64,000 nucleotides of DNA. Origin: Paenibacillus tritici. Lineage in GTDB: Bacteria > Bacillota > Bacilli > Paenibacillales > Paenibacillaceae. Positions within the stretch are counted from its first letter, which is position 1. The number at the start of each line of letters is the position of its first letter. Positions 51,088-60,022 of the stretch are shown here, in pieces. The notes below the pieces were generated by a model. It did not search any database. It was not told where the DNA came from and saw only the letters and a program-made list of their open reading frames with translations. The stretch is taken from positions 1 to 64,000 of the forward strand of contig NZ_JABMKX010000013.1 of NCBI RefSeq assembly GCF_013204885.1, in the 5' to 3' direction. The position numbers and the translations under genes were made by a program.

Positions 51088-52299
51088 TTATTCCCTCCCT
51101 AACGCGGATCGGCCCAGAAGCCGGTTCACTGTCTCCGCACTCCAGAACATCAACAGCAGAAGAGCTAGTGCAGTAAAGGGGAACACGCCTATGCCGGTGC
51201 GCACAGACAGAAGCCCGAACAACGGCGGAATTACTGTGGTTCCCGTATACGCTACAGCCATTTGATACCCGATTAAGCGGGCGGAGTTCTCCCTGCCGAA
51301 CCGGGCGGGCGTTTCATGCAGGAGTCCCGGATAAATAGGAGCAAGGCCTAAGCCAATCAATATCAGGCCTGCAAGGGACAGGCTTGGATGGAGCGGCAAT
51401 AAGAGAACCACACCGCCGGTTATAGTCAGCAGCTGGCCGTAACGGATAAGCAGGCGGTTAGGAACCTTCAAGGTTATGAAGCCGGTGGTTAACCGGCCTA
51501 CTGTAATCCCGGCGTAGTACAAGGAAATCCAGACCGCCGCCTTCTCAGGCGCAACCCCTCTGGAGCCAACCAGATAGCTGGCACCCCACAGTCCAACCAT
51601 CGCTTCGATGCCGCAATATAACAGGAACGTCAGAAGAGTGGGCCGCACTCCCCGCAGCCGGATGGTGTTCGCCTGCGGCCTGATTGCCGGCGTTGCTTCT
51701 GCAGGGGCACTGTCGGTAAGCGCTGCGGAAGGCAGCGGCTCCCGCGTGGCAGCTACCTTCTTCCACAGAGGCAGAGTCACTAACAGAATGATGGCGAACA
51801 GGAACTGAATAGCCGCTACCACCGCATAACCGCCTCTCCAGGACTCGGGGCTTGCCAGTTGAACCGCCATAATCATCGGCCCCAGGGTAGCTCCCACCCC
51901 CCAGAAGCAGTGCAGCCAGCTCATGTGGTGGGCCTTATAGTATGCGGCCACATAATGATTCAGCGCTGCATCCACTGCACCTGCCCCAAGGCCAAGCGGA
52001 ATAGCCATCACTATGAACCACAGCACGGAGGGCGATACGGAGAAGCCGAACAATGAGGCTGCCGTAAGAAGACAACTGACAAAAGTAATCCGCCCTGTCC
52101 CCAGACGCTCCACCATGAGGTTACTGAACAGGCTGGACACAATGGTCCCTCCCGCAATAATCATCGAGATGATTCCTGCCGATCCAAGCGACGAGCCCAT
52201 CTCCGGCCAGATCACAGGCCATGCAGAGCCAAGCAGAGAATCGGGTAGTCCCAGACTGATAAACGCCAGATAGATAATGATCAAAAACCATGTAGTCAA
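51088..52299 (-). CDS. major facilitator superfamily transporter
   Basis: 403 residues with twelve hydrophobic segments. The start TTG 52299 lies 6 bases after GGGGGA. Typical MFS features include SLGLPDSLLGSAWPVIWPEM in helix 1, the loop 2-3 motif region ERLGTGRIT and a charged central loop near residue 190-210. The fold resembles FucP/NarK-like or YfkF-type sugar and drug transporters. The substrate is unknown. A remarkable 42-bp palindrome covers its promoter. The ROK-like gene upstream may encode its repressor. Confidence 0.88.
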   Translation of the reverse strand: MTTWFLIIIYLAFISLGLPDSLLGSAWPVIWPEMGSSLGSAGIISMIIAGGTIVSSLFSNLMVERLGTGRITFVSCLLTAASLFGFSVSPSVLWFIVMAIPLGLGAGAVDAALNHYVAAYYKAHHMSWLHCFWGVGATLGPMIMAVQLASPESWRGGYAVVAAIQFLFAIILLVTLPLWKKVAATREPLPSAALTDSAPAEATPAIRPQANTIRLRGVRPTLLTFLLYCGIEAMVGLWGASYLVGSRGVAPEKAAVWISLYYAGITVGRLTTGFITLKVPNRLLIRYGQLLTITGGVVLLLPLHPSLSLAGLILIGLGLAPIYPGLLHETPARFGRENSARLIGYQMAVAYTGTTVIPPLFGLLSVRTGIGVFPFTALALLLLMFWSAETVNRLLGRSALGRE

Positions 52300-52317
52300 A
52301 AATAATCCCCCTAAGCA

Positions 52318-52359
52318 ATACTTAATATATATACTTTATAAAGTAATTATACTAAGTAT
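52318..52359. promoter_or_regulatory. 42-bp nested palindrome over the MFS promoter
   Basis: The centre TACTTTATAAAGTA (52332-52345) is a perfect palindrome, and ATACTTA (52318-52324) and TAAGTAT (52353-52359) are arms about the same centre; 18 of 21 pairs match. On the reverse strand, TTACAT and TATAAA are 17 bp apart within it, so a bound dimer or tetramer would block the promoter. Confidence 0.65.
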
Positions 52360-52410
52360 GTAACGCCTTCATCTCCTTGTCAAGGAATCTATTCATATCT
52401 CTATAAAACA

Positions 52411-52439
52411 ACAAAAAACCCTGTGATTACCAAGGGTTT
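52411..52439 (-). terminator. intrinsic terminator after the ROK-like gene
   Basis: AAACCCT and AGGGTTT form the stem (52416-52439). The reverse strand continues TTTTGTTG. Confidence 0.8.
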
Positions 52440-52459
52440 CCGTTGTTAAAATGATCATG

Positions 52460-53431
52460 CTAGGCTGAACCCGGCTCCAGCTCTTTCAGGGTCAGCCTGC
52501 GCAGACCGCTCTCAAAATCCTCTTGAAAGGTATGCTCCGATACAACCTCCGGATAGATGGGCATAGGGTACCGAAGCTGATAGGCTTGCCAGGCGGACAT
52601 CCAGACTTCATCCTCCACTCTGTCCTGATAGATCACAATTCTGTCCGGGGCCAGAACCGCATTCACTGTTTGAATGATTCTGCAAATGGCCTGAGTGAAT
52701 TTCCCTTCGGTCATCTCCAGGCTCCAATCCGGCATATCAGGCAGGAACTTCACCTCTCCGGACATGCCCTGATTCCCTCTTAGAAGAGTCCCGTTCAGGT
52801 AGATCCCCATACCAGGCGGGTACCCGTTCGGAAAGTAGAGACCCAGCAAATATTGTTGCTCACCTTCCCTATGCTTCAGGCAATACCCGCTGACCGCTGC
52901 ATTCACATCATTCTCCACCAGGATCGGGAGTCCGTACAGCGACTCAATCTCTTCAATCAGCCGCGAGCCCGTCAGCTCCCGCAGACTGCTGACTTTAATT
53001 TCACCGTTTACCGCCTGCCCCGGAATGCCTATGCCGATCACCTTGATCGAAGGATACTGGCCCAGAGCATGTTCAATTATTTTATAGAAAAAGTCTCTTT
53101 CAAAGACCGGGATGATATGCTCATCCTTCATCTGAATATCGTCCTTCAGGTTTACAACGGTAGCAGAAACCAGTACCTGGCCCTCTTTTTCTGTCAGGTA
53201 CATCACCAGCGCAAGGCTAAAGTTATAATTATAGCGGTAAGTCTGCGCAGGTCTGCCTCCGTTGGATGGCACCACCAGGTCTTCAAACAGCTCCCCTAAC
53301 TCGGACAGTTCCTTGACTAAGGAGTTGATGGTTACGACACTCAGCTTGGTCCGTGAGGCTAACTGTGGTTTGGTAGCGGTCTCCATACGTTTCATCACTT
53401 GACGCACATGGTTCAAGTTAATTTCCTTCAT
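52460..53431 (-). CDS. ROK-family-like transcriptional regulator
   Basis: 323 residues if started at ATG 53431 (MKEINLNHVRQVMKRMETAT), five bases after the liaR stop. An N-terminal MarR-like helix-turn-helix (TKPQLASRTKLSVVTINSLV) is followed by a ROK domain (VIGIGIPGQAVNGEI, PILVENDVNAAVSGY, GIYLNGTLLRGNQGMSGE). The CxCG zinc motif of standard ROK repressors is absent, so ligand recognition may differ. There is no good ribosome site, so translation may depend on coupling to liaR. The MFS gene downstream, with its palindrome, is a likely target. The ligand, probably a sugar, is unknown. Confidence 0.82.
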   Translation of the reverse strand: MKEINLNHVRQVMKRMETATKPQLASRTKLSVVTINSLVKELSELGELFEDLVVPSNGGRPAQTYRYNYNFSLALVMYLTEKEGQVLVSATVVNLKDDIQMKDEHIIPVFERDFFYKIIEHALGQYPSIKVIGIGIPGQAVNGEIKVSSLRELTGSRLIEEIESLYGLPILVENDVNAAVSGYCLKHREGEQQYLLGLYFPNGYPPGMGIYLNGTLLRGNQGMSGEVKFLPDMPDWSLEMTEGKFTQAICRIIQTVNAVLAPDRIVIYQDRVEDEVWMSAWQAYQLRYPMPIYPEVVSEHTFQEDFESGLRRLTLKELEPGSA

Positions 53432-53435
53432 TAAG

Positions 53436-54110
53436 TTAGCGTTCGCTATTGAGATGGCCTCCTTGCGCCCAACCCTTACGGTGGGCATAGATTGCAAGCT
53501 GGGTGCGGTCATCCAGCTCGCATTTCATCAGCAGGTTGCTGACATGGGTTTTGACGGTCTTGATACTGATATGCAGCTCCTCGCCGATATCCTTATTGGT
53601 CTTGCCTTCAGCGATCAGCAGCAGCACTTCCTTCTCCCGTTCGGTCAGGCCGGAGGAATCGCCCTGCACGGTACGCTGGCGGATACCGCGGGTCAGCGCC
53701 TGTGAGACATCCCCGGTCATTACCGGCATGCCGCGATAGGCGCCTTGCAATGCGTAGATGAGCTCTTCTGCCGAGACGGTCTTGAGTACATAGCTGACCG
53801 CCCCCGCCTCAATCGCATCGACAACCAGATCATCCTCCAGGAAGCTGGTCAGGATGACAATTTTGAGCCCGGGGAATTCAGCCAGCACAGCGCGGGTCGT
53901 CTCGGCCCCGTTCATGACCGGCATCATCAGATCCATCAGTACCAGATCCGGCAGCGCTTCATGTCCCAGTTCACGCAGCATCCTCAGCGCTTCATGCCCA
54001 TTGGCCGCTTCCCCGATCACTTCAAACATCGGTTCCAGCATCAGATACGTTTTGAGGCCCATCCGCACCATATCGTGATCATCTACTAGCAGTACTTTAA
54101 CGAGACTCAT
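53436..54110 (-). CDS. liaR: LiaR-type response regulator
   Basis: 224 residues. NarL-type receiver with DDHD at 10-13, D60 in LVLMDLMMPVMNG and Lys in SYVLKTVSAEEL. The LuxR-type effector reads LTEREKEVLLLIAEGKTNKD and ISIKTVKTHVSNLLMKC. It is last of the liaF-liaS-liaR genes. In Bacillus this system answers lipid II-cycle antibiotics and other envelope damage. No liaIH operon is visible in the window, so its targets are elsewhere. Confidence 0.94.
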   Translation of the reverse strand: MSLVKVLLVDDHDMVRMGLKTYLMLEPMFEVIGEAANGHEALRMLRELGHEALPDLVLMDLMMPVMNGAETTRAVLAEFPGLKIVILTSFLEDDLVVDAIEAGAVSYVLKTVSAEELIYALQGAYRGMPVMTGDVSQALTRGIRQRTVQGDSSGLTEREKEVLLLIAEGKTNKDIGEELHISIKTVKTHVSNLLMKCELDDRTQLAIYAHRKGWAQGGHLNSER

Positions 54111-54159
54111 TCTGTTTCCCCCTAAAATGGTATACGCTTAATGCTTCCTGAAGACGTCC

Positions 54160-55227
54160 TTACGCTTCTTCGGAATCGGCTTCCATCTCGGCACCGGCTG
54201 CCTCCGCGTGGCCTTGGACGAACTTCGGAATATGTACGCGGATCGTCGTTCCCGCTCCCCTGCGGCTGATAATCTCGACTTGGCCGCCGAGCTTCTCGGC
54301 ACGCTCACGCATCGTCGTGAGACCGTAGGAGCCTTGCTTATGCTGCACATGCTCGAAGCCCTGCCCGTCATCGCTGATGCTCAGCACGACCTGCCGCGTG
54401 ACCTCTCGCAGCGACAGGCTGACTACGCGCGCACCGGCGTGCTTCACGATATTCGCCATCGACTCCTGAATAATCAGGAACAGCTGATGCTCAATCGCTT
54501 CGGACAGCTCTCCCTGCAGTTCAAGCTCTTTCACCCCTTTGAGCCCATTCTGGCGGCAGTAATCCGGGAACCACTTCTCCAGTGCCTCGAACAGTGTGCG
54601 CCCTTCCAGCTCCACCGGACGAAGTTGTGCGATCAGCGCCCTCATCTGTTTCTGCGCCATCTGGGACATACTGATCAGCTGATCCATGACCGTCTGCCCG
54701 TGCTCGGCACTGCGTTCAAGCACTTTAGGCAGCGAAGAAGCGGACATGTGAATAGCGAATAACTGCTGGCTCACCGTATCATGCAGATCCCGGGCCATAC
54801 GCCTCCGCTCTTCCAGTACCGCGCTCTCCGCCGCCTTTTCCTTCTCAATGACTTCCTGTTCCCCGAGCTGCTGGAGCCGCTTCATCTTCTTCTCCACCGT
54901 ATCCATCATAATGTTGAATTCATGATAGACCTGGGCAAAAGACTGGTCTTCGCTCACCGGCATCCGCACGGACATATTCCCCTTGGCTACCTGCAGCATA
55001 TTCAGATCCAGATGATCAATCCGTCTCTGAATCCGCTGCCCGGCGATATAGCCGATAATTACCGTGAACAGCACGATGCCCAGACACAGGTAGATCCACA
55101 TTCTCGTGTCCACTACCTGGATGTAGCCCAGGCATGTCCCGGCATACATCAGTCCGGCCGTCACCCCGCCGCTAAGCAGGAAATACACCAGCAGCATCCA
55201 TTTGGTGTTACTGAAGATCATCCCCAT
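54160..55227 (-). CDS. liaS: LiaS-type sensor histidine kinase
   Basis: 355 residues. Two N-terminal membrane helices (about 12-33 and 44-63) with a very short external loop are followed by HAMP, HisKA_3 with H149 in RRRMARDLHDTVSQQLFAI, and a NarX-type ATPase domain (LFLIIQESMANIVKHA, ISDDGQGFE, GLTTMRERAEKLGG). It begins one base after the liaF stop. The C-terminal tail rich in Ala and Glu is longer than in B. subtilis LiaS. It partners LiaR and is held inactive by LiaF. Confidence 0.94.
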   Translation of the reverse strand: MGMIFSNTKWMLLVYFLLSGGVTAGLMYAGTCLGYIQVVDTRMWIYLCLGIVLFTVIIGYIAGQRIQRRIDHLDLNMLQVAKGNMSVRMPVSEDQSFAQVYHEFNIMMDTVEKKMKRLQQLGEQEVIEKEKAAESAVLEERRRMARDLHDTVSQQLFAIHMSASSLPKVLERSAEHGQTVMDQLISMSQMAQKQMRALIAQLRPVELEGRTLFEALEKWFPDYCRQNGLKGVKELELQGELSEAIEHQLFLIIQESMANIVKHAGARVVSLSLREVTRQVVLSISDDGQGFEHVQHKQGSYGLTTMRERAEKLGGQVEIISRRGAGTTIRVHIPKFVQGHAEAAGAEMEADSEEA

Positions 55228-56307
55228 CTAACCCACCGTTTTGACTTTAATGTCACCGATGACGCAGCTCACATTGATGCGCACTTTTTTGCCGGCTTCC
55301 TTGTAATAAGGGGACTTGCACTGCACATTGCTCATGAACCCGCTGCGCGACTGCTCCAGCACCTGCATATCCCCGATGAACGAGCTGCCGGTAACCGCAA
55401 CGCCCAGATCCATATCCTCTGGAATATAAATCTTAATATCGCCGACAAAGGCCGAGACATTAATCTTCGTTTCGCCGTAAGGAATCTGTGCATTGGTCAG
55501 GTCCAGCACTGTATCTCCGATGAACTGCGAGATGTTGGTCCGCTTCAATTGAAAATGCTCACGGCCCATATGCACATCGCCGATAAAAGCCGAACGGTTC
55601 GTTGCATCCTTATCATGTCCGGAATTCTGAAACTCCTCATGCCATTCGCCATGGCGGCGGGCATGCCGTTCCTGACGCTCCTGGCGTCTGCGCTCATGGC
55701 GCTCCTGCTTCTCCTGCCAGCGGGCATCTGCCGAGGAGGAGTGCTGGCTGCCTTGCGCGTCTTCAGCACCCTTATGCAGATAATCATCCCAGTTCCGGTC
55801 AACGCTGCCTGCCGGCTTGCCGAATTTCTGCTCGAACTGCTGGTCGAGTGTAGATTCCAGCGGTCCCGGCGGCTGCACATCCAGCGGACCCTTGCCCGGT
55901 CCGGGCGGATAGTAATCCGGTGGTGAAGGCGGTGCTGGTGGAATCGGCGGAGTGTTGCGCCGCGGCTTGAAGATGACGGCCAGGCCGCCGCCGATCAGCA
56001 TAAACGGGATCAGCATTTTGAAGAAATCGCCTGCGGAGTAGTAGAACCAGTCCAGATTCCGTCCCAGGAAGAACAGCCCGATGGCCAGAAAGAAGAAACC
56101 GCCCAATGTTGCAGAGAATCTCGAATGCTCCTCATCCGGAGACAAAAACCGCTTCAGCCCCATCAGGATTAGAATAACCGGCCAATAGGTGGAGATCAGT
56201 GAGCCCAGGCTAAAATCAGTGTAACCCATCTGCCGGAGCAGGAATAATCCCCCCAGACCGATGAGAATCAGTCCTCCAAGAACCTGGCTGGTGAACCTTC
56301 GTTTCAT
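55228..56307 (-). CDS. liaF: LiaF-type negative regulator of the Lia system
   Basis: 359 residues. The N-terminal half has four membrane helices in two hairpins (VLGGLILIGLGGLFLLRQMG, YWPVILILMGLKRF), as in LiaF/DUF5668 proteins. The middle is a Pro-rich then strongly charged, His/Arg/Glu-rich linker (residues ~125-225). The C-terminal beta-helix-like domain repeats FIGD and FVGDI motifs typical of the LiaF C-terminal domain. LiaF keeps LiaS silent in unstressed cells. The linker is much longer than in Bacillus. A short non-coding stretch separates it from the SASP-like gene. Confidence 0.92.
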   Translation of the reverse strand: MKRRFTSQVLGGLILIGLGGLFLLRQMGYTDFSLGSLISTYWPVILILMGLKRFLSPDEEHSRFSATLGGFFFLAIGLFFLGRNLDWFYYSAGDFFKMLIPFMLIGGGLAVIFKPRRNTPPIPPAPPSPPDYYPPGPGKGPLDVQPPGPLESTLDQQFEQKFGKPAGSVDRNWDDYLHKGAEDAQGSQHSSSADARWQEKQERHERRRQERQERHARRHGEWHEEFQNSGHDKDATNRSAFIGDVHMGREHFQLKRTNISQFIGDTVLDLTNAQIPYGETKINVSAFVGDIKIYIPEDMDLGVAVTGSSFIGDMQVLEQSRSGFMSNVQCKSPYYKEAGKKVRINVSCVIGDIKVKTVG

Positions 56308-56468
56308 AATGTCGTGCCCCCTTGTCGTTAGTACGTATCTTCCATGTGGCGCTTATAGCCTTAGTCTACAGGAAGAATGCAGCAGAGAACAGCGGCGCGA
56401 GTAGGAAACCGTCCTCGGTCTCCAGACTGAGGCACTTGGGATTATATGTTAACCGTCTTGTTCTCATT

Positions 56469-56514
56469 AAAAAAACTGCCCTTCCAGCCCGTAATCCGGA
56501 CATGAAAGGACAGT
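56469..56514 (-). terminator. intrinsic terminator after the SASP-like gene
   Basis: ACTGCCCTT and AAGGACAGT (one mismatch) form a stem around a ~20-base structured loop. The reverse strand continues TTTTTTTAATG. Confidence 0.75.
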
Positions 56515-56548
56515 CTTGTTACCTCATAGGCTTACCGGAATCCCAGCA

Positions 56549-56695
56549 TTACTGCTGCGGTTTCTGCATCGGCTTGGCAGAGGTATTGCTGCTTTGCTTA
56601 GTAGCACCGTCATTTTCAACAGCGAACTCTGCATTGTATTTTTCATTAGGTGTTTTGAAGTTTTCTTGCACCTTTGGTTTCTTGGAATTGGCCAC
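56549..56695 (-). CDS. gamma-type small acid-soluble spore protein-like
   Basis: 48 residues from GTG 56695, preceded by GGGAGGTGA. The sequence MANSKKPKVQENFKTPNEKY continues with NAEFAVENDGATKQSSN and ends in QQ. The [FY]-x-x-EFA-x-E-x-[ND] pattern resembles the repeat of gamma-type SASPs such as SspE, which store amino acids in spores, here with one unit instead of two or three. A perfect sigma-G promoter lies upstream, which supports forespore expression. Family membership is inferred from this motif, composition and promoter. Confidence 0.75.
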   Translation of the reverse strand: MANSKKPKVQENFKTPNEKYNAEFAVENDGATKQSSNTSAKPMQKPQQ

Positions 56696-56746
56696 GGAAA
56701 TCACCTCCCTTATTTCTCGAAGGAGCAAGTGTTTTGCCCCAGTCGA

Positions 56747-56776
56747 TATTATGGGAAGCGGCAGGCTGTATTATGC
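56747..56776 (-). promoter_or_regulatory. sigma-G (forespore) promoter of the SASP-like gene
   Basis: On the reverse strand, GCATA (56776-56772) is followed after exactly 18 bp by CATAATA (56753-56747). This matches the sigma-G consensus GHATR-N18-CATNHTA at every position, about 50 bp before the GTG start. Confidence 0.75.
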
Positions 56777-56824
56777 ATACTCACGTGAAAATAAATTCAT
56801 ACTCCGGGTACCGGCGCATCGTTC

Positions 56825-57550
56825 CTAAATGGCTTCTTCCAGCAAATACTGCGGAACCGCTTTATAGGTCTGGATCGCATGGCCAAGACTCTTCAGCATA
56901 CTCTCGGTACATTTTCCGTTGCCGCGCTTGATGAGCTGAACCACAACCGTCTTCTTGCCCCATTCCTTGTAGACCTGCTTGGTGGTGCGGAAGTAGAGGT
57001 CGATCTTCTGTCCCTTAATCGCTGATCCGGTATCGGCCACAATCGCATATCCGTAACCCGGTATATATAAAATACTTCCCAATGGCAAAACTCTCGGATC
57101 TGCGGCAATCGTGGATACGGCATTCTTATCCCGGCGTACCTTAACTCCAGAATACGTAATTCCATATTCAGGATGCTTCGCAGTCTTACCTGTAGACTCA
57201 TACCCGGCTGTATACCCGGTCGCTGTGACTTTCAGTGAAGTGATAATCTGCTCCGGTGCCGGTGCGGCTACCGGTTCAGATGCCGGAGACTTGACCGCTG
57301 TCTTAGGCTTAGGAGCTGGCTGAACGGATCTGGAAGATCCACCCAGACGGGATGCTGCACCTGCTTGCTGAGACTGAACCCGTGAATGCTGTGGCTTGCT
57401 GCTGCTGCCAAGTTGTCCTGCAGTGTCTTCCATCCCTCTCGCCTGAGCCGACTTATGCGAGTAATCCGGGTAGATCCCGGCTGCGGTCAGCAGAAGAACG
57501 ATGGTGACGAAAAGACACCAAAACCTCTGGTATAAGCCCATTTTGTTCAT
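56825..57550 (-). CDS. secreted 3D-domain cell-wall protein
   Basis: 241 residues. An N-terminal membrane or signal helix (about 8-27) and a low-complexity Ser/Gln/Ala/Pro linker precede a C-terminal 3D domain (PF06725). The three Asp of the fold are in AADPRVLPLG, VADTGSAI and KIDLYF. Related proteins (YocH, YabE, Rpf-like) cut or remodel peptidoglycan as lytic transglycosylases. A hairpin covers the ribosome site GGGGAGGG, so translation may be controlled. It follows thrS on the same strand. Confidence 0.88.
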   Translation of the reverse strand: MNKMGLYQRFWCLFVTIVLLLTAAGIYPDYSHKSAQARGMEDTAGQLGSSSKPQHSRVQSQQAGAASRLGGSSRSVQPAPKPKTAVKSPASEPVAAPAPEQIITSLKVTATGYTAGYESTGKTAKHPEYGITYSGVKVRRDKNAVSTIAADPRVLPLGSILYIPGYGYAIVADTGSAIKGQKIDLYFRTTKQVYKEWGKKTVVVQLIKRGNGKCTESMLKSLGHAIQTYKAVPQYLLEEAI

Positions 57551-57555
57551 TAGTT

Positions 57556-57581
57556 AAACCCTCCCCATATAACGAGGGTTT
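57556..57581 (-). promoter_or_regulatory. hairpin sequestering the ribosome site of the 3D-domain gene
   Basis: AAACCCTC and GAGGGTTT (57574-57581 with 57556-57563) form a perfect 8-bp stem with a 10-base loop. The 3' arm and loop contain the GGGGAGGG ribosome site. Confidence 0.5.
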
Positions 57582-57633
57582 CCCTTTTCACAAAATTCTA
57601 TACATGCTTATAACAGAGGCTGATTGGGATCAT

Positions 57634-59571
57634 CTAGATTACGCGTTCCGCGACTTCCTGTGCCAGCGAGTCAATGGCTTCCTGCAGCGGCCGGGCACCG
57701 ATATCACCTTCGCCGCGTTTGCGGATGGATACGCTGCCTGCGTTCATCTCGTTCTCGCCGACAACGAACATGTATGGAAGCTTCTCCAGCTGTGCTTCAC
57801 GGATCTTGTAGCCCATCTTCTCATTGCGCAGATCCACTTCCGCCCGGATTCCGCTCCGCAGCAGCTTAGCTTCCACTTCCTTGGCATATTCGTCAAAGGC
57901 TGACGATACCGGAATAATCTTCACTTGCTGCGGGGACAGCCAGAGCGGCAGTGATCCGGCAAAGTTCTCCAGCAGGAACGCTACGAAGCGTTCCATGGTT
58001 CCCAGAATCCCGCGGTGAAGGACAACCGGGCGGTGCTTTTGTCCGTCGTCGCCGACATATTCCAGCTCAAAGCGCTCCGGCAGCAGGAAGTCAATCTGTA
58101 CGGTCGATAATGTCTCTTCTTTGCCCAGAACCGTCTTAATCTGCACATCCAGCTTCGGACCATAGAAGGCCGCTTCGCCTTCGGCTTCATAGAACGGCAA
58201 CCCGGCTTCTTCCACAACCTCACGCAGCATACGCTGTGCAGTCTCCCACATCTCATCGTTGGCATAATACTTCTCGGTATCCTTAGGATCACGATAAGAG
58301 AGGCGGAACCGGTAATCTTCAATGCCGAAGTCGCTGTAGACCTGCTTGATCAGTTCCAGCACGCGGATGAACTCGCCTTTGATCTGGTCCAGACGGCAGA
58401 AGATATGCGAGTCATTCAGCGTCATGGAGCGGACGCGGTGAAGACCTGTCAAGGCACCGGACATTTCATAGCGGTGCTGAATTCCAAGCTCGGCAATACG
58501 GATCGGCAGATCGCGGTAGCTGTGCATCGAGCTCTTGTAGATCATCATATGATGCGGGCAGTTCATTGGCCGAAGCACGAACTCCTCATTATCAATCGTC
58601 ATCTTGGGGAACATGTCTTCCTGATAGTGCTCCCAGTGTCCCGAAGTTTTGTACAGCTCTACGTTACCGAGTACAGGAGTGTAGACATGCTGATACCCCA
58701 GGCTTGCTTCCAGGTCCACAATGTAACGCTCCAGAATGCTGCGCAGCTTCGCGCCCTTAGGCAGCCAGATTGGCAGGCCTTGTCCAACCAGCTGGTTGAA
58801 GGTGAAGATCTCCAGCTCTTTGCCCAGCTTCCGGTGGTCACGCTTCTTCGCTTCCTCCAGCAGGCGCAGATGCTCATCAAGCTGGGCCTTCTTGATCCAG
58901 GCTGTACCGTATACCCGCTGCAGCATCTTGTTCTTGCTGTCTCCGCGCCAGTATGCTCCCGCCACATTCATCAGCTTGAATACCTTGATCTTGGCAGTGG
59001 ACGGCAAATGCGGCCCGCGGCACAGGTCGAAGAATTCGCCTTGCTCATAGATGGTGATGACACTGTCCTCAGGCAGTGCTTCAATCAGCTCCAGCTTGTA
59101 AGGATCACCCAGCTCGCCGAAGCGGTCCAGCGCTTCCTTGCGGCTGACCTCATGGCGCACAATCGGCAGATTCTCCGAGACGATACGTTCCATTTCCTTC
59201 TCAATCTTCAGCAGATCCTCAGGATTCAGCGGATGCTCCAGATCCATATCGTAATAAAAGCCGTCTTCAATCACGGGACCTACGCCCAGCTTGACTTCCT
59301 TCGTGCCGAACAGGCGTCTTACCGCCTGGGCCATCAGGTGAGCGGTACTGTGACGCATCACTTCCAGACCTTCCGGTGAATCCAGTGTTACGATTTCTAC
59401 CAGATCGCCTTCCTGTAGCTGTGCGGACAGATCTACGACGATACCGTTGATTTTGCCGGCTGCGGCGTTCTTGCGCAGTCCGCTGCTGATCGAGGCGGCT
59501 ACATCATCAATGCTGCTGCCGTCTGCGTATTCCCGGACCGATCCGTCCGGAAGCTTGATATTTACTGACAT
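57634..59571 (-). CDS. thrS: threonyl-tRNA synthetase
   Basis: 645 residues, the normal length. Domains in order are TGS (1-60), editing/SAD domain with HSTAHLMAQAVRRLF, class II core with zinc-binding RPMNCPHHMMIYKS and motif 3 ending LHRGILGTMERFVAFL, and the anticodon-binding domain with VVGENEMNAGSVSIRKR near the end. All family motifs are present. Start ATG 59571 follows AGGAGGAAG. A T-box leader lies directly upstream, so expression rises when uncharged threonine tRNA accumulates. Confidence 0.97.
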   Translation of the reverse strand: MSVNIKLPDGSVREYADGSSIDDVAASISSGLRKNAAAGKINGIVVDLSAQLQEGDLVEIVTLDSPEGLEVMRHSTAHLMAQAVRRLFGTKEVKLGVGPVIEDGFYYDMDLEHPLNPEDLLKIEKEMERIVSENLPIVRHEVSRKEALDRFGELGDPYKLELIEALPEDSVITIYEQGEFFDLCRGPHLPSTAKIKVFKLMNVAGAYWRGDSKNKMLQRVYGTAWIKKAQLDEHLRLLEEAKKRDHRKLGKELEIFTFNQLVGQGLPIWLPKGAKLRSILERYIVDLEASLGYQHVYTPVLGNVELYKTSGHWEHYQEDMFPKMTIDNEEFVLRPMNCPHHMMIYKSSMHSYRDLPIRIAELGIQHRYEMSGALTGLHRVRSMTLNDSHIFCRLDQIKGEFIRVLELIKQVYSDFGIEDYRFRLSYRDPKDTEKYYANDEMWETAQRMLREVVEEAGLPFYEAEGEAAFYGPKLDVQIKTVLGKEETLSTVQIDFLLPERFELEYVGDDGQKHRPVVLHRGILGTMERFVAFLLENFAGSLPLWLSPQQVKIIPVSSAFDEYAKEVEAKLLRSGIRAEVDLRNEKMGYKIREAQLEKLPYMFVVGENEMNAGSVSIRKRGEGDIGARPLQEAIDSLAQEVAERVI

Positions 59572-59596
59572 TGTTCTTCCTCCTACAAGTTAGTTA

Positions 59597-59900
59597 GCAT
59601 ACACACAAAAAACACCCGTCCCGCAAAGGGACGAGTGATTGCACCCGTGATTCCACCCAAATTCGATTCATCCTCGCAGAAGCTGCTGATCGTGTGACCG
59701 TTCAGCGGCAATGCAGAGTATAATCCTTCGTCAGCATGGGGTAACGGCCATGAACCGGCGGTTCTTACTATCCATGAAGAAGGTTCCGAAGGCCGGAATC
59801 CATCAGGAGTTCATAACCGCAGCTACAAAGGGGTAAACCAAAAGCCGGTACCGGAGGAAATTACAGCCTGAGGTTTCCTCTCTCTGAAACGGTCCAAAGC
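59597..59900 (-). promoter_or_regulatory. T-box riboswitch leader of thrS
   Basis: The leader contains the T-box sequence GGGTGGAATCACGGGTGC (reverse strand, near 59641-59658) followed by the terminator CGTCCC-TTTG-CGGGACG and TTTTTT at about 59605-59634. UGGA in the T-box pairs with the NCCA end of a tRNA whose discriminator is U, as in threonine tRNA. AGAGAG, typical of the stem I base, is at about 59880. A TTGACG element at 59931-59936 is a plausible -35. I could not fix the specifier codon by eye. Confidence 0.85.
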
Positions 59901-60022
59901 AATGATTCATATCTTTGTCAAAGCAGATAACGTCAATTACGGTAATTATAAATCTCCGCATATCTTCCGTCAAGTGGAAACGGGTGTACCGTCCATTGCG
60001 GAAACGGCGCACTGCCCGGGGA

